From assembly GCA_945882415.1 (NCBI GenBank), contig CAMCWC010000012.1, positions 1-64,000 on the forward strand: DNA of 64,000 nucleotides. The letters run 5' to 3'. Position 1 is the stretch's first letter. Each line of letters begins with the position of its first letter. Position numbers and translations under genes: made by a program. Below the pieces are notes generated by a model. The model searched no databases, was not told the DNA's origin, and saw nothing but the letters and a program-made list of their open reading frames with translations. This document shows positions 7,769 through 17,232 of this stretch, one piece after another. The stretch comes from Chthonomonas calidirosea. GTDB lineage: Bacteria; Armatimonadota; Fimbriimonadia; Fimbriimonadales; Fimbriimonadaceae.

Positions 7769-8529
7769 AACCACGGCCGAAGTCCCATGTTTGGTGGATC
7801 ACCGGCCTCATCGCGCTGGCCGGAGTTCTCGGCTCGGCCAGTTTGGGCCTAAACCTCGGCACCCTGAACTCGATCCTCAACGAAGGCGGCCCGGCGCTGA
7901 GTCGGTACTCCCAACCCGACTGGCAAGACCTCCCACGCCTCATCGGCCGACTCGGTGAAACCTTGGTCGTCGGAATCTGGGGCACCGTCATCAATCTCTT
8001 CCTCGCCGTTCCACTCACCATCTTCGCCGCGCGAAATCTGGCTCCAAACCGCTTCGCATTTCGCGGCTCGCGAGAGCTTCTGAACGTTTTCCGCGCCCTT
8101 CCCGATGCTCTCATTGCATTGCTGTTCACCCAAGGAATCGGCCTCGGTCCCATGGCCGGTGCGCTCGCCATCGGCATCCATAGCACCGGCTTCGTTGCCA
8201 AGGCTCTCGCCGACGCGATGGAGAGAGTGCCGGAAGGAACCTACGAAGGCGTCCGAGCCTGCGGCGCCACGCGGTTCCAGGTCATCCGCTTCGCCGCCTG
8301 GCCCAGCATCGGACGCGAGTTCGCAAGCACGACGCTCTACATCGCCGACCGCAACATCCGCGTCGCAACCACCCTCGGCGTCGTCGGCGCGGGCGGCATC
8401 GGCGTCGATCTGCTCACGAGTCTTCGAACTTTCAACACCGGTCGAGCCGCCACTATAATGGTGCTCATCGTGGGTCTGATCCTCATCGTGGATGTCATTT
8501 CAAACCAGATCCAGCGGAGGTTGCAATGA
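7765..8529 (+). CDS. phnE: Phosphonate-type ABC transporter permease 2
   Basis: A 254-residue second PhnE-family permease. The TTG start at 7765 overlaps the preceding stop as TTGA, with a GGAGG just upstream inside the previous gene. Typical PhnE elements are ETLVVGIWGTVINLFLAVPLTIFAARNLAPN, VPEGTYEGVRACGATRFQVIRFAAWP and VATTLGVVGAGGIGVDLL. Two adjacent phnE genes occur in several phosphonate and phosphite systems. The final codons overlap the dehydrogenase start (ATGA at 8526-8529). Confidence 0.9.
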   Translation: MKPRPKSHVWWITGLIALAGVLGSASLGLNLGTLNSILNEGGPALSRYSQPDWQDLPRLIGRLGETLVVGIWGTVINLFLAVPLTIFAARNLAPNRFAFRGSRELLNVFRALPDALIALLFTQGIGLGPMAGALAIGIHSTGFVAKALADAMERVPEGTYEGVRACGATRFQVIRFAAWPSIGREFASTTLYIADRNIRVATTLGVVGAGGIGVDLLTSLRTFNTGRAATIMVLIVGLILIVDVISNQIQRRLQ

Positions 8530-9602
8530 CGGCAATCTGCGCTCAATATATGGGTCCGCGCCTACCGCTGCACCTAACTGAAGTACCGTTGCCCAGCAAG
8601 TTGGACGATGGCGAAGTTCTTGTTTTTATCGAACTTGCGGCGATCTGCGGCAGCGACTTGCACACCCTTAGCGGCACGCGGTCAGAAAGGATCCACACCA
8701 CGATGGGGCATGAAGGAGTGGGTCGCGTTGCTCAGTCCGCCCGCAACACAGTGCGCGTCGGCGACCGCGTCACCTGGAGCCTGGTGGACATCTGCGGAAC
8801 TTGCCCGGCATGTGACGTTTACGATCTTCCCCAAAAGTGCCAAAACGTCCGAAAGTACGGCCACGATGGACCCGGGCCAAGCGGCACCTATGGGACTCAT
8901 ATTCTCTTGCAAAAGGGAACGATGATCCAGTCGGTCCCAATCAAGCTACACCCCCAACTTGCGGCAACCGCAAACTGCGCTCTGGCAACCGCGTGTCAAC
9001 TCACCGCTGATCTCCCCAGGCCCGAGCGCGCCCTCGTTTTGGGAGCTGGCCTGCTCGGGCTGTACTGCGCACACCTACTTGAATCCATCGGTTGGGAGGT
9101 CGAAATTCTTGAAAAGTCCGATGCTCGGCTCCGCACCGCACTATCGGCCGGGTTCAAACTTTTGAGTTCCACCACCGATGCGGTGGGACTTATCGTCGAG
9201 GCCGCCGGTTCATCGGAACTTCTGCAGTGCACTTATCCTTTGCTGCGCCCCGGAGGAGAACTGCGGCTCGCTGGGCTAGTCCACCCAGAATCACAACTCG
9301 GCCTGTCCGCCGAGGACATCATCCGCCGATGCTGGACCATTCGCGGCTACCACAACTACCATCCGATCTACCTAGAAACGGCACTTCAAACCGCGCCGTC
9401 ATTTCAGGCGCGATTCCCAAAACCGTTCGAACTCGGCCCCGTTTTCTCTTTGCTGGAAATCAATGAGGCCATCGAAGCCGCTAACTCTCGGAGTCATCTC
9501 CGCGTTTTCGTCACCCCGGAAACAAAAGTCGGGGTCCCGAGCGTAATGCTCGGAACCCCGAAAGTACTGGGAGCGCTTAATTCACTCGAATCGACGCCTT
9601 AG
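8526..9602 (+). CDS. Zinc alcohol dehydrogenase of the phosphonate-associated type (TIGR03366-like)
   Basis: A 358-residue medium-chain dehydrogenase. Catalytic zinc motifs ICGSDLHTLSG and TMGHEGVGRV, structural zinc cysteines in ICGTCPACDVYDLPQKC, and a Rossmann GAGLLG motif are all visible. Translational overlap with phnE fits the family annotated as phosphonate-catabolism-associated alcohol dehydrogenase. The substrate is unknown. No phosphonatase, C-P lyase or phnW is present in the window, so the link to phosphonate breakdown rests on the operon alone. The last about 25 residues extend beyond the usual fold and are encoded across a terminator-like hairpin, and the gene end overlaps the convergent gene by 26 bases. 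Confidence 0.82.
   Translation: MTAICAQYMGPRLPLHLTEVPLPSKLDDGEVLVFIELAAICGSDLHTLSGTRSERIHTTMGHEGVGRVAQSARNTVRVGDRVTWSLVDICGTCPACDVYDLPQKCQNVRKYGHDGPGPSGTYGTHILLQKGTMIQSVPIKLHPQLAATANCALATACQLTADLPRPERALVLGAGLLGLYCAHLLESIGWEVEILEKSDARLRTALSAGFKLLSSTTDAVGLIVEAAGSSELLQCTYPLLRPGGELRLAGLVHPESQLGLSAEDIIRRCWTIRGYHNYHPIYLETALQTAPSFQARFPKPFELGPVFSLLEINEAIEAANSRSHLRVFVTPETKVGVPSVMLGTPKVLGALNSLESTP
9530..9560 (-). terminator. Terminator-like hairpin inside the 3' end of the dehydrogenase gene
   Basis: CGGGGTCCCGAGC (9530-9542), loop GTAAT, GCTCGGAACCCCG (9548-9560): 12 of 13 positions pair. On the minus strand the hairpin is followed by ACTTTTGTTTCC, so it best serves the HAF-repeat gene that ends at 9577. 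On the plus strand it is followed by only a few A bases. Confidence 0.6.
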
Positions 9603-11166
9603 CGGCGGCTGCCTTGTGATTCACGTTTCCGGCGTACTTCACTTCAACCGACAACGTCGTTCCCGAGGCAACGGCGGCTGGCACCGTGAACGGAATCGAG
9701 TAGCTACCGGTAGCCGTCGTTCGGGCAGCGTATGTCTTGCCGTTGTGGACAAACTTCACGACCTGTCCAGCGACCGGCTGCTTCGTGGTCGAGTTGAGCA
9801 AAGTTCCAGTGATCGATACCTGAGCGTTCTTGTTTCCGGAAGTCGAGTGCGCCGCGACCACTGTGGTCACCCAGTTCACCGTCAGCGGAGCAAGCGAGTA
9901 GCGACCGCCACCGAGGCTAGCCATCACTTCCCGCGTTCCAGGAGCCGCATCGGCTGGGATCACGTACTTGATTTTCGCTTTGCCCGTCGTGCTCGATGTC
10001 CCGTTTCCGATGTCCTTTCGGTTGACCTGGAACTGCACACGTCGGCCCGAAACGTTGCCCTTTCCTCGCTTAACCGTAGCGGTGAAGACAACTTCCGTTC
10101 CTGGCATACCGGTGCTTGGGGTGAGGGTCACCACCTCGCCATCGCCCGCTAGGCTCCAATATCCCGGAATCGAGTTTCCGCTGACGCCATCCGAAACGTA
10201 TCCAACTGCCGTTCCTTCGTCCGTGACGTTCAACGGGAACGCCCACATTGCGCCAGCTGGCAATTCAAGCGGCTCGATGACGCCATTTCGATACGCGATA
10301 GGTCTAAGCGGCGCTACGCCCGAAATCGCTTCGCGATAGAAGCCAACGACCACGCCGTTCGATGAAAAACCGGTTCCCCAAAGCGTGGAGTATTCGGAGG
10401 GAAGAGGCAGCGTCGTCGGCTGGCCAGAAGCGGAGTACGTTGCCAAAGCAAACGAACCGTTTGGTCCGAAGTATCCGTTGATGAGGGTATCGCCTGCAGC
10501 GTTAACCTTGACTCCGCGAGTCTCGATCCAGTCGGTAAGTCCCGTCAGGCTGACTTGCTTATTCACCCACTTCAGAGCGAGCGAATCGGAGCCGAAGGCA
10601 ACCTTGACCGTTCCAACAACGTGGCCGAGAGCATTAATGCTGTTCGCCGATCCGTTGAGAATGTCGCCTGCCGAACCGATTGGCAAAGTTGGCAAAACGC
10701 TCAGCTTTCCGCCTTCCCAGATCGCGGGCAAAGTGCCGCCCGCGGCGTTCACATAGCCAACAACCTGACCGGCGTCGTTGACGTCGAGAGCACCGCCGCC
10801 CTCACCTAGCGTTTCCAGTTCTTGGTAACTACCGTTTAGCCAAAGAACCGGAACCGTTCCAGCTCCCGCTTCTACATATCGGCTGCCAACAACAATTCCG
10901 CTCTCGCTAACTGCCGTCGCAAATCCGCCAAACCCTCGGGTTGGCAAAGTCGTTGGGGCGGCCAGCTTGCTGTTCCAAACCGCTGGTTCAAGCCGATGAC
11001 TTGCGTCAATAACGGCGAGACCGACGATCGTTCCGGCTTCATTCGCGTCGTAGGCAACTCCACCAAATCCAAAATCTGGAAGAGTGTTGAACTTCACTTG
11101 GGCCACGGCAGTGTGGCTAAGCGTAAAAATTGATATGAGGGCAACGAGTTGCGTTTGCGTTTTCAT
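9577..11166 (-). CDS. Secreted HAF-repeat protein with C-terminal Ig-like domains
   Basis: This 529-residue protein has a clear signal peptide (MKTQTQLVALISIFTLSHTAVAQ). Residues about 30-340 contain repeated units such as GFGGVAYDANEAGTIVG, GFGGFATAVSESGIVVGSR and GEGGGALDVNDAGQVVGY, matching the HAF/extracellular-repeat family that forms beta-propeller-like folds. Residues about 345-529 form two bacterial Ig-like domains (VTLTPSTGMPGTEVVFTATV and VSITGTLLNSTTKQPVAGQVVKF). It is probably exported and structural or adhesive; no catalytic motif is seen. The ATG has an AAGGAAAAG ribosome-binding site directly upstream. Confidence 0.85.
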   Translation of the reverse strand: MKTQTQLVALISIFTLSHTAVAQVKFNTLPDFGFGGVAYDANEAGTIVGLAVIDASHRLEPAVWNSKLAAPTTLPTRGFGGFATAVSESGIVVGSRYVEAGAGTVPVLWLNGSYQELETLGEGGGALDVNDAGQVVGYVNAAGGTLPAIWEGGKLSVLPTLPIGSAGDILNGSANSINALGHVVGTVKVAFGSDSLALKWVNKQVSLTGLTDWIETRGVKVNAAGDTLINGYFGPNGSFALATYSASGQPTTLPLPSEYSTLWGTGFSSNGVVVGFYREAISGVAPLRPIAYRNGVIEPLELPAGAMWAFPLNVTDEGTAVGYVSDGVSGNSIPGYWSLAGDGEVVTLTPSTGMPGTEVVFTATVKRGKGNVSGRRVQFQVNRKDIGNGTSSTTGKAKIKYVIPADAAPGTREVMASLGGGRYSLAPLTVNWVTTVVAAHSTSGNKNAQVSITGTLLNSTTKQPVAGQVVKFVHNGKTYAARTTATGSYSIPFTVPAAVASGTTLSVEVKYAGNVNHKAAAAKASIRVN

Positions 11167-11284
11167 CTTTTCCTTTGGGAATTCTCCCTACGCCAGAGTT
11201 CTACATCGAAAAAAGCGCAAAATCTGCACCTCAAAACATCATCGGGACTTCAACATGGGACAGAAAATTAACCTTGTCCCATTA

Positions 11285-12022
11285 TTAGTGAGGATCGTTC
11301 TCGCATTCCTCATCCGGCCGGACCGAGAAGGCTTGCTCGTTCCCTTCGTACCAAACCATGAGGGAACGCGTAACTTCGGTCGCATCGAGTGGCTGGCCCG
11401 ATTCGTACCGGTGTCGATAGCTCGAATCAAACATCGCGGAGTCACCGGGATAGAGCATGTAGGTCTCCTCAGCAACCGTTAGCTTCAAGATTCCGGACAT
11501 GCAAAAGATGAACTCCTCTCCGCTGTGTCGAAAGCCCGGCTCCTCCTGATCCCCAAACAAGTCCAAGGTCGCTGCTTGTAGCCGACCATTCGGAAGCGCG
11601 GAGTCGTGGGTGTGCACAAACCCCGAAACGAACCCAACAGAGCCCAACCGCCGTCGCTCCTGTGGGTCTGCGACCTGGTCAAAATCTTTGATCGCTTTCG
11701 GGGCTCGCATGCGACGAAACGCAATGTGCCACTTGGCTGGATCGTTCCGGTGGATGCAAACAATCGCGCTCTCAACTTCCTCTGGAGCGGAAAGTAGGTT
11801 CGGAAGAATGGTCTGTAGCTTGTTGCAGATCCGGGTGAGCAAAATTTCGGCAATCGGCTCGCCTTGCTCAATCTTGAGAACGGTGTTTTTACTGACCCCA
11901 GCTCGTTCGGCAAGCTCTCGAATGGTCAGCCCACGGTTGGTTCGCAGTTGCCTGAGCCGCGGCCCAACAAGCTTGGCCGCAGATTCTATATCGGGAACCC
12001 CTGTCCAACTGATTACCGGCAT
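11285..12022 (-). CDS. XRE-type transcriptional regulator with C-terminal cupin domain
   Basis: A 245-residue cytoplasmic regulator. An HTH_XRE domain covers about residues 15-75 (LRQLRTNRGLTIRELAERAGVSKNTVLKIEQGE). A cupin fold covers about 150-235 (FRHSGEEFIFCMSGILKLTVAEETYMLYPGDSAMFDSSYRHRY). Members of this class sense small ligands and often control nearby metabolic or transport genes. The neighbours do not make the target obvious. The middle segment (80-150) is longer than in the standard 180-190 residue family. Confidence 0.87.
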   Translation of the reverse strand: MPVISWTGVPDIESAAKLVGPRLRQLRTNRGLTIRELAERAGVSKNTVLKIEQGEPIAEILLTRICNKLQTILPNLLSAPEEVESAIVCIHRNDPAKWHIAFRRMRAPKAIKDFDQVADPQERRRLGSVGFVSGFVHTHDSALPNGRLQAATLDLFGDQEEPGFRHSGEEFIFCMSGILKLTVAEETYMLYPGDSAMFDSSYRHRYESGQPLDATEVTRSLMVWYEGNEQAFSVRPDEECENDPH

Positions 12023-12066
12023 CTTCGCTTGTCCGTACGAGGATCAAGCGTAAAAATGCGGCAAGC

Positions 12067-15000
12067 TCATTCCAATATCGGGTCCGAAGCCGTATTGTCG
12101 CGCTCGTTCAGATAATGAACCATGATCTCGCGAATCTTGTCCGGACGGTAAGGCTTGCTCACACGATCGTCCATTCCCGAATCCAAAATTTCTTGGAGAT
12201 CCTTCGGCGTGGCGCCCGCTGTGACCGCGATAATCGGCGTTCGATAATCCTTATCCGCCTCAAACTCGCGAATCGCGCGGGCCGCAGTCAGGCCATCGAC
12301 CTGCGGCATCTGAACGTCCATCAGAATCACGTCAAACCGTCTCGAAGTGGCCGCCTTGATTGCCGCCGCACCGTCACGAACTGTCACGTACTGCGCTCCC
12401 GCGGTATCAAGAATGTGGGTGAGCATCAGCTCGTTGATCGGATTGTCTTCGCAAACGAGTACGCAAACCGATCCGAGATCGCCACCCCAAATTGCCGGTT
12501 CCTTGACCTTCTGCGCTTCTGGCGATTTCACTTCAACCAGCGGCAACGAGACGGTAAAGATCGTGCCCTGACCAATATTGCTGCGGACGGAGATATCTCC
12601 GTGCATAAGATCCACGAGTCGTTTGGTGATTGTCAAACCAAGTCCCGTGCCGCCATAGACGCGCGTCGTCGAGTTGTCACCCTGATTGAAGCTGTCAAAA
12701 ATCTGCTCCAATCGGTCTTCAGGAATTCCGATCCCGGTGTCCTCGACGCGCAACACCAAGTTGCCTTCAATCTTACGGAGGGCAACCGAAACCTGCCCTT
12801 GCTCCGTAAACTTCATCGCGTTACCAAGAAGGTTCGTGAGAATCTGACGGAAGCGAACCGGGTCACCCAACCAAGTTCCTTGCGTCGGATCAGAGGCTTC
12901 AAACTTGAGCTTGATGCCCCGATGAATGGACTCGGGTTCCATGAGTCCAACCACCTCTTTCGCGACCTTGCTTGGCTGGAATTCAACTTGCTCAATCGTG
13001 AGCTTGCCCGCTTCAATCTTCGAGAAGTCGAGGATGTCGTTAATGATGGTCAGCAACGCATCACCCGAATGCCGGATACCAAGCGCGTACTTCATCTGTT
13101 TGCTCGTTAAACCGGTTTCGATGAGCAAGTCGATAAGACCCAATACGCCGTTCATCGGCGTGCGAACTTCATGGCTCATGTTTGCGACGAAGTCGCTCTT
13201 CGCCTTGTTTGCCGCCGTCGCCGCGACCGCCAAATCTTCTGCCGTCTCGAGCGCTTCCTGAAGTTGGCGCGCTTTTTCGAGGATCATCTCGCGACTTCGC
13301 TGCTGCTCAACGGCTAGCCCGATCGAAGTCGCGGCGGATTGGAGTAGCGAGATTTCGGCTTGTCCAAGTGGTCGGGCAGAACTACGGTCCTCAAACACCA
13401 TCACGCCCCAAACGACCTTGTTAGAAACAATTGGGACGCCCTTCAGCTTCTTGACGTCCAGCTCACGGAGCAACTCAAGCATCGCCGGAGAACCCGGAGC
13501 GATCTCGGAAACGATCACGATCTCGCCATGCATGATGCGGTGCTTGTTTTCAGCATCGATGCTCGACATCACACGTAAACCGTCTTCGGCTTTCATCGCC
13601 TCGGCGCTACCAAACAGCCATTGCGGAGTGCAAACCTTATCTTCCGAAATGTGTATTCGGTACAAGCTAACTCCCTTCATCTCAAGGGAACTCGCAATTT
13701 CGGTCGCGATTTCGCTGAGGACCAAATCGACGGATTCGGGGCTCAACAACTTTCGGTTAGCGTTTGCCGTCGCTTCGAGCAAGCGCTGAACGCGCATGGA
13801 ATCCGTAATGTCGGTGTGGGTGCCAACAAACCGAATTGCCGCTCCTTTCGCATCTCGGGTTGCCTTTCCACGCGCCATGAGCCAGCGATACGATCCATCG
13901 TTGTGTCGAACGCGGAATTGCGAAGTGTAAATCGGGCTCTTGTTCTGCAGATGTGATTCGTACGCGGTGAGGTACCGATCTCGGTCCTCCGGATGGACTC
14001 GCTCCATCAACATTTCTAGCGGCACAACATCCTCGTCCCGCTCGGCGCCAAACATTTCAAACCAGCGGTCAGAAGCATAAGACCACCGCGTGACCAAGTC
14101 ATGGTCCCAAATGCCGTCCTGGCTTCCTTCGATGGCCATCTGCCATCGCTCTTCGCTCTGGCGCAGGGCCGAGAGCAAGCGGTGACGTACCGTCGCATCG
14201 CGAATAACGAGTGCAACCGCGTTTCCAACCCGGTAGAGCTGGAACTCCGCCCATTCCGGTTGGAATGTCGAAAGCGGCAACGTCCCTTCCTCGGCGTGCG
14301 GGCGACCGGTTTCCAGAACCTTCTTGAAGTACTCGCGACTCCGCTTCCAAAAGTCTCGTGTAAGGTGCTTTCGAATCAGCTGACCCGGCTTGAGATTGCC
14401 CTCTGCCGCCACCATTTCGGCACCGCGGCGATTTATTTCCGCAATCGCCATATCCGCTAGGTCGCCGGAAGCATTCCATACCGGTTCCAGCAAAATGAAG
14501 CCATCAAACCCAGCTTCGATCGCTTCATGGAATCGAGCCTGGGTTTGTCGAAGGGCGTCGCGCGTGGCTCGCTCTCGGGTGACGTCAGTAAGAATTCCCT
14601 GCAGCAGCAAGGCGCCGCTGCTCTCAAAGGCAATACGAGCGTCGGTTCGAACCCAAACCGTTCGGCCGCTCGGAAGGATGTAGCGGCACTCGACGCTTAG
14701 GTTAAGCGCGCCTCGCATCGCCTCTTCCAAGGCCGCTTCGTAGCGCGGATAATCCTCTGGATGGAACTTGAGAGACCGAGGGTTCTCACCGAGTTGCTCC
14801 GGCGAAAGCTCCAGCACATCCACCGATCGAGGTGAAACGTAAAGATATTCCTCAAGGCCGCTCGGCATGCGCCGCCATCGGAAAAGTACGCCGGGAACGC
14901 TCGAAGTCAGTTCGCGAAGGAATCGGTCTTGGTCTTCGCGCGCTTCCTCTTTGAACTGCTCAAAGCGCTTGTTCCAAATGGCCAAGCGCCGGCGAAGGTG

Positions 15001-15996
15001 AAATTCGTTGGTGTGCTGCTCAAGGCCGCGGGCCTCCTGGTGCTTCGCTAACGCCTTCTGGAAATCTCCAAGAGCTTCAAATAGCTTGGACTCCGTGTCC
15101 AGAATTCGCTGCCGAATGCGATCGCTGTTGATGCGCTCCGCAATAAGCGACGCTTCTTCCAGCATCTGCACCATTCTGGGCTCTGCTCGGCCGAGGGCAA
15201 TTTGGCAACGGATGTAGTCGGTTTTACAAAGCGCCTCTCCGTTGGCATCTTGTGATTTAATGCACTTTGCAAGTGCCTTCTGAAGCGTCTCGGCCGCTTC
15301 TTCATAGCGGCCCGTCTCCAGCAAAGTCTCGCCATAGCTGTGCCATAACGTTGACTCGAAGCTGACCGGGGAATTCGGGTCGTGTACTTCGATCGCTTCC
15401 CGAATTGCCTGAAGCGCACCTTCTGGATGCTTCTTCTTCAGGTGCACGTAAGCGAGGTTGTTAAGCGCCGTCGCAATCTTGGTCCGATCCTGAAGTACCC
15501 GCGCACGACCAAGTGCCGACTCCAACATTCGCTGGGCTTCGTCGACTTCATCGTTGAGAATGTAAATCAGTGCGATACCGATTTCGATTCGTCGAATCAA
15601 ATCGATGTCGGCCGTCGGGGTTAGCATCGACAGCGCGGACTCATAAGCCGTCAGCGCCTCGGCGCTTTCGGACTGCATGTTGTAAGTTCGCCCGAGCTCA
15701 ACAAGTGCCTCCGCACGACCGTGGCTATCGTTCAGCGAGGTGAAGACGCCGATCGCCTGCTTGAGAATCGGGATCGACCGGACCGGATCGGAGATCTCAC
15801 GGTGGAGCTTGCCCAACTCCACCAGCGCGCGACCCCGACCTTCGTGGTGGCCCATCGCTTCTGCGTGCAGCGCGGCAAGCTCAAGGCTTTGAATGCCCGC
15901 TTCGCTGGGCTTGCGGGTGAGGCTGAAGTCCTTAAGCCACGCGTCAAAGCCCGCCTTATCCCTTGGTAGGGTGTTTGGGCTTTGAGACATGATCAT
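12067..15996 (-). CDS. TPR-PAS-GAF hybrid sensor histidine kinase with receiver domain
   Basis: A 1309-residue cytoplasmic hybrid kinase; no membrane segment is seen. In order: a TPR array (about 20-330), three PAS-type domains (about 375-490, 495-620 and 625-745, the last with the PAC motif), a GAF domain (about 750-905), a HisKA with the phosphoacceptor His in SHEVRTPMNG near residue 942, a HATPase_c with LTNLLGNAMKFT, EDTGIGIP and GGTGLGLTI, and a receiver domain with Asp in LMDVQMP near 1227. No cognate output regulator is adjacent. The start is either the ATG at 15996 or the one at 15990. Confidence 0.92.
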   Translation of the reverse strand: MIMSQSPNTLPRDKAGFDAWLKDFSLTRKPSEAGIQSLELAALHAEAMGHHEGRGRALVELGKLHREISDPVRSIPILKQAIGVFTSLNDSHGRAEALVELGRTYNMQSESAEALTAYESALSMLTPTADIDLIRRIEIGIALIYILNDEVDEAQRMLESALGRARVLQDRTKIATALNNLAYVHLKKKHPEGALQAIREAIEVHDPNSPVSFESTLWHSYGETLLETGRYEEAAETLQKALAKCIKSQDANGEALCKTDYIRCQIALGRAEPRMVQMLEEASLIAERINSDRIRQRILDTESKLFEALGDFQKALAKHQEARGLEQHTNEFHLRRRLAIWNKRFEQFKEEAREDQDRFLRELTSSVPGVLFRWRRMPSGLEEYLYVSPRSVDVLELSPEQLGENPRSLKFHPEDYPRYEAALEEAMRGALNLSVECRYILPSGRTVWVRTDARIAFESSGALLLQGILTDVTRERATRDALRQTQARFHEAIEAGFDGFILLEPVWNASGDLADMAIAEINRRGAEMVAAEGNLKPGQLIRKHLTRDFWKRSREYFKKVLETGRPHAEEGTLPLSTFQPEWAEFQLYRVGNAVALVIRDATVRHRLLSALRQSEERWQMAIEGSQDGIWDHDLVTRWSYASDRWFEMFGAERDEDVVPLEMLMERVHPEDRDRYLTAYESHLQNKSPIYTSQFRVRHNDGSYRWLMARGKATRDAKGAAIRFVGTHTDITDSMRVQRLLEATANANRKLLSPESVDLVLSEIATEIASSLEMKGVSLYRIHISEDKVCTPQWLFGSAEAMKAEDGLRVMSSIDAENKHRIMHGEIVIVSEIAPGSPAMLELLRELDVKKLKGVPIVSNKVVWGVMVFEDRSSARPLGQAEISLLQSAATSIGLAVEQQRSREMILEKARQLQEALETAEDLAVAATAANKAKSDFVANMSHEVRTPMNGVLGLIDLLIETGLTSKQMKYALGIRHSGDALLTIINDILDFSKIEAGKLTIEQVEFQPSKVAKEVVGLMEPESIHRGIKLKFEASDPTQGTWLGDPVRFRQILTNLLGNAMKFTEQGQVSVALRKIEGNLVLRVEDTGIGIPEDRLEQIFDSFNQGDNSTTRVYGGTGLGLTITKRLVDLMHGDISVRSNIGQGTIFTVSLPLVEVKSPEAQKVKEPAIWGGDLGSVCVLVCEDNPINELMLTHILDTAGAQYVTVRDGAAAIKAATSRRFDVILMDVQMPQVDGLTAARAIREFEADKDYRTPIIAVTAGATPKDLQEILDSGMDDRVSKPYRPDKIREIMVHYLNERDNTASDPILE

Positions 15997-16060
15997 AACA
16001 AGCGGACCTCGCTTCCGCGATAAGGGTTCGAAGAGAACGGCTTAGGCAGATACGGTCACT

Positions 16061-17170
16061 TCAGATTGTAGGCAGAAGGTGTTCAGAAACCAACTTGCCA
16101 ACCTGCCGAAAACCGGAAATGTCCCCCGAAAACGGCACATGCGGCCCTATTGCAACGCATGGAACGTATTCCCGACTGTGATCAGTAGAGATCGTTGTAG
16201 GATCGTTACCATGGTCTGCCGTAAGAATTAAGAGATCGTCATCCTTGAGCGCAGCAAGTATGCGTTCAAGCGTGTGGTCAAAGGCCTCCAAGCAACGGGC
16301 GAAACCTGGGACGTCGTTTCGATGCCCATACCGCATGTCGAAGTCTTCGAAATTCGCAAAAATGAACCGAGCATCGGACTCTAGCGCAGTAAGCAGCGAC
16401 TTCTCGTGCTCCGCATTCGATTGCGTTCTTGGAATGTCTCGGAAGCCTCGATGTCCAAATAACTCAGGCACGACCCCAATGCCATAGACATCCCCTAGGT
16501 CGTCAACTAAGTTGTGCGCCGGGGCAAGTGGATAGTCACGCCGACGCTCCGTGCGATCGTATTTTCCGTTAGCTCCTACAAACGGCCTGGCAATCACTCG
16601 CTGAACTTCAAAGTCTCCGCGACACAAATCACGCGCTGCCTCGCAGATTTGGTAAAGCTCTTCAACAGGTATCACCGCCTCATTTGCGGCAACTTGGAAG
16701 ACGCTATCCGCGCTGGTGTACACGATTGGCGAGCCCGTCTGTGCGTGCGTGTCTGCGAGTTCCTGGATGATCTGCGTTCCAGAAGCAGGTCGATTTCCAA
16801 TGACCTTTCGTCCGATCCGAGCCTCAAACTCGTTGATTAGCTCCGGTGGAAAACCATGGGGAAAAGTGGGAAACGCATGTTCTAGCTCAATTCCCATCAT
16901 CTCCCAATGCCCAACTACGCTGTCTTTCCCGCCCTTGCTCAAGGGCTGTAACCGCGCGTATGAGTGCGGTTTGCCAATATCGGCGAGGTCAAATGGACCG
17001 ATGCCGCAGGCAGCTAAGAACCCAACATTAGCGAGATTCGGAGCGTGGAAGCCGCCAGTGGCTTCCCACACGTGGTGAATTGTCGAAGCGGGTTCTCGAT
17101 CTCCAAACTCCGCCGCATCCGGTGCGGCACCGGCGCCACAACCGTCGAGCACTAAAACAATCGCTCTCAT
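16061..17170 (-). CDS. deoB: Phosphopentomutase
   Basis: A 369-residue DeoB that interconverts (deoxy)ribose 1-phosphate and 5-phosphate in nucleoside salvage. Metal-binding motifs of the alkaline phosphatase superfamily are present: VLDGCGAGAAPDA at the N-terminus, GNRPASGT, YTSADSVFQVAANE, TADHGNDPT and DHSREYVP. The phosphoacceptor loop, usually GKDTxTGHWE, reads GKDSVVGHWE, so the expected Thr is Ser. It lies upstream of purK's 3' end with a 62-base gap, in a group of nucleotide and one-carbon genes. Confidence 0.93.
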   Translation of the reverse strand: MRAIVLVLDGCGAGAAPDAAEFGDREPASTIHHVWEATGGFHAPNLANVGFLAACGIGPFDLADIGKPHSYARLQPLSKGGKDSVVGHWEMMGIELEHAFPTFPHGFPPELINEFEARIGRKVIGNRPASGTQIIQELADTHAQTGSPIVYTSADSVFQVAANEAVIPVEELYQICEAARDLCRGDFEVQRVIARPFVGANGKYDRTERRRDYPLAPAHNLVDDLGDVYGIGVVPELFGHRGFRDIPRTQSNAEHEKSLLTALESDARFIFANFEDFDMRYGHRNDVPGFARCLEAFDHTLERILAALKDDDLLILTADHGNDPTTISTDHSREYVPCVAIGPHVPFSGDISGFRQVGKLVSEHLLPTI

Positions 17171-17232
17171 TAACGGGTGTTACCCGGAAGCAATGGTTCC
17201 CCGTGGGCCACCGCGTGGGTTATACGGAGTGG

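Noticed and set aside
8454-8459. A perfect TATAAT inside the second phnE gene
   Set aside because: It is inside conserved coding sequence with no good -35 at 17 bases; an internal promoter for the dehydrogenase cannot be supported.
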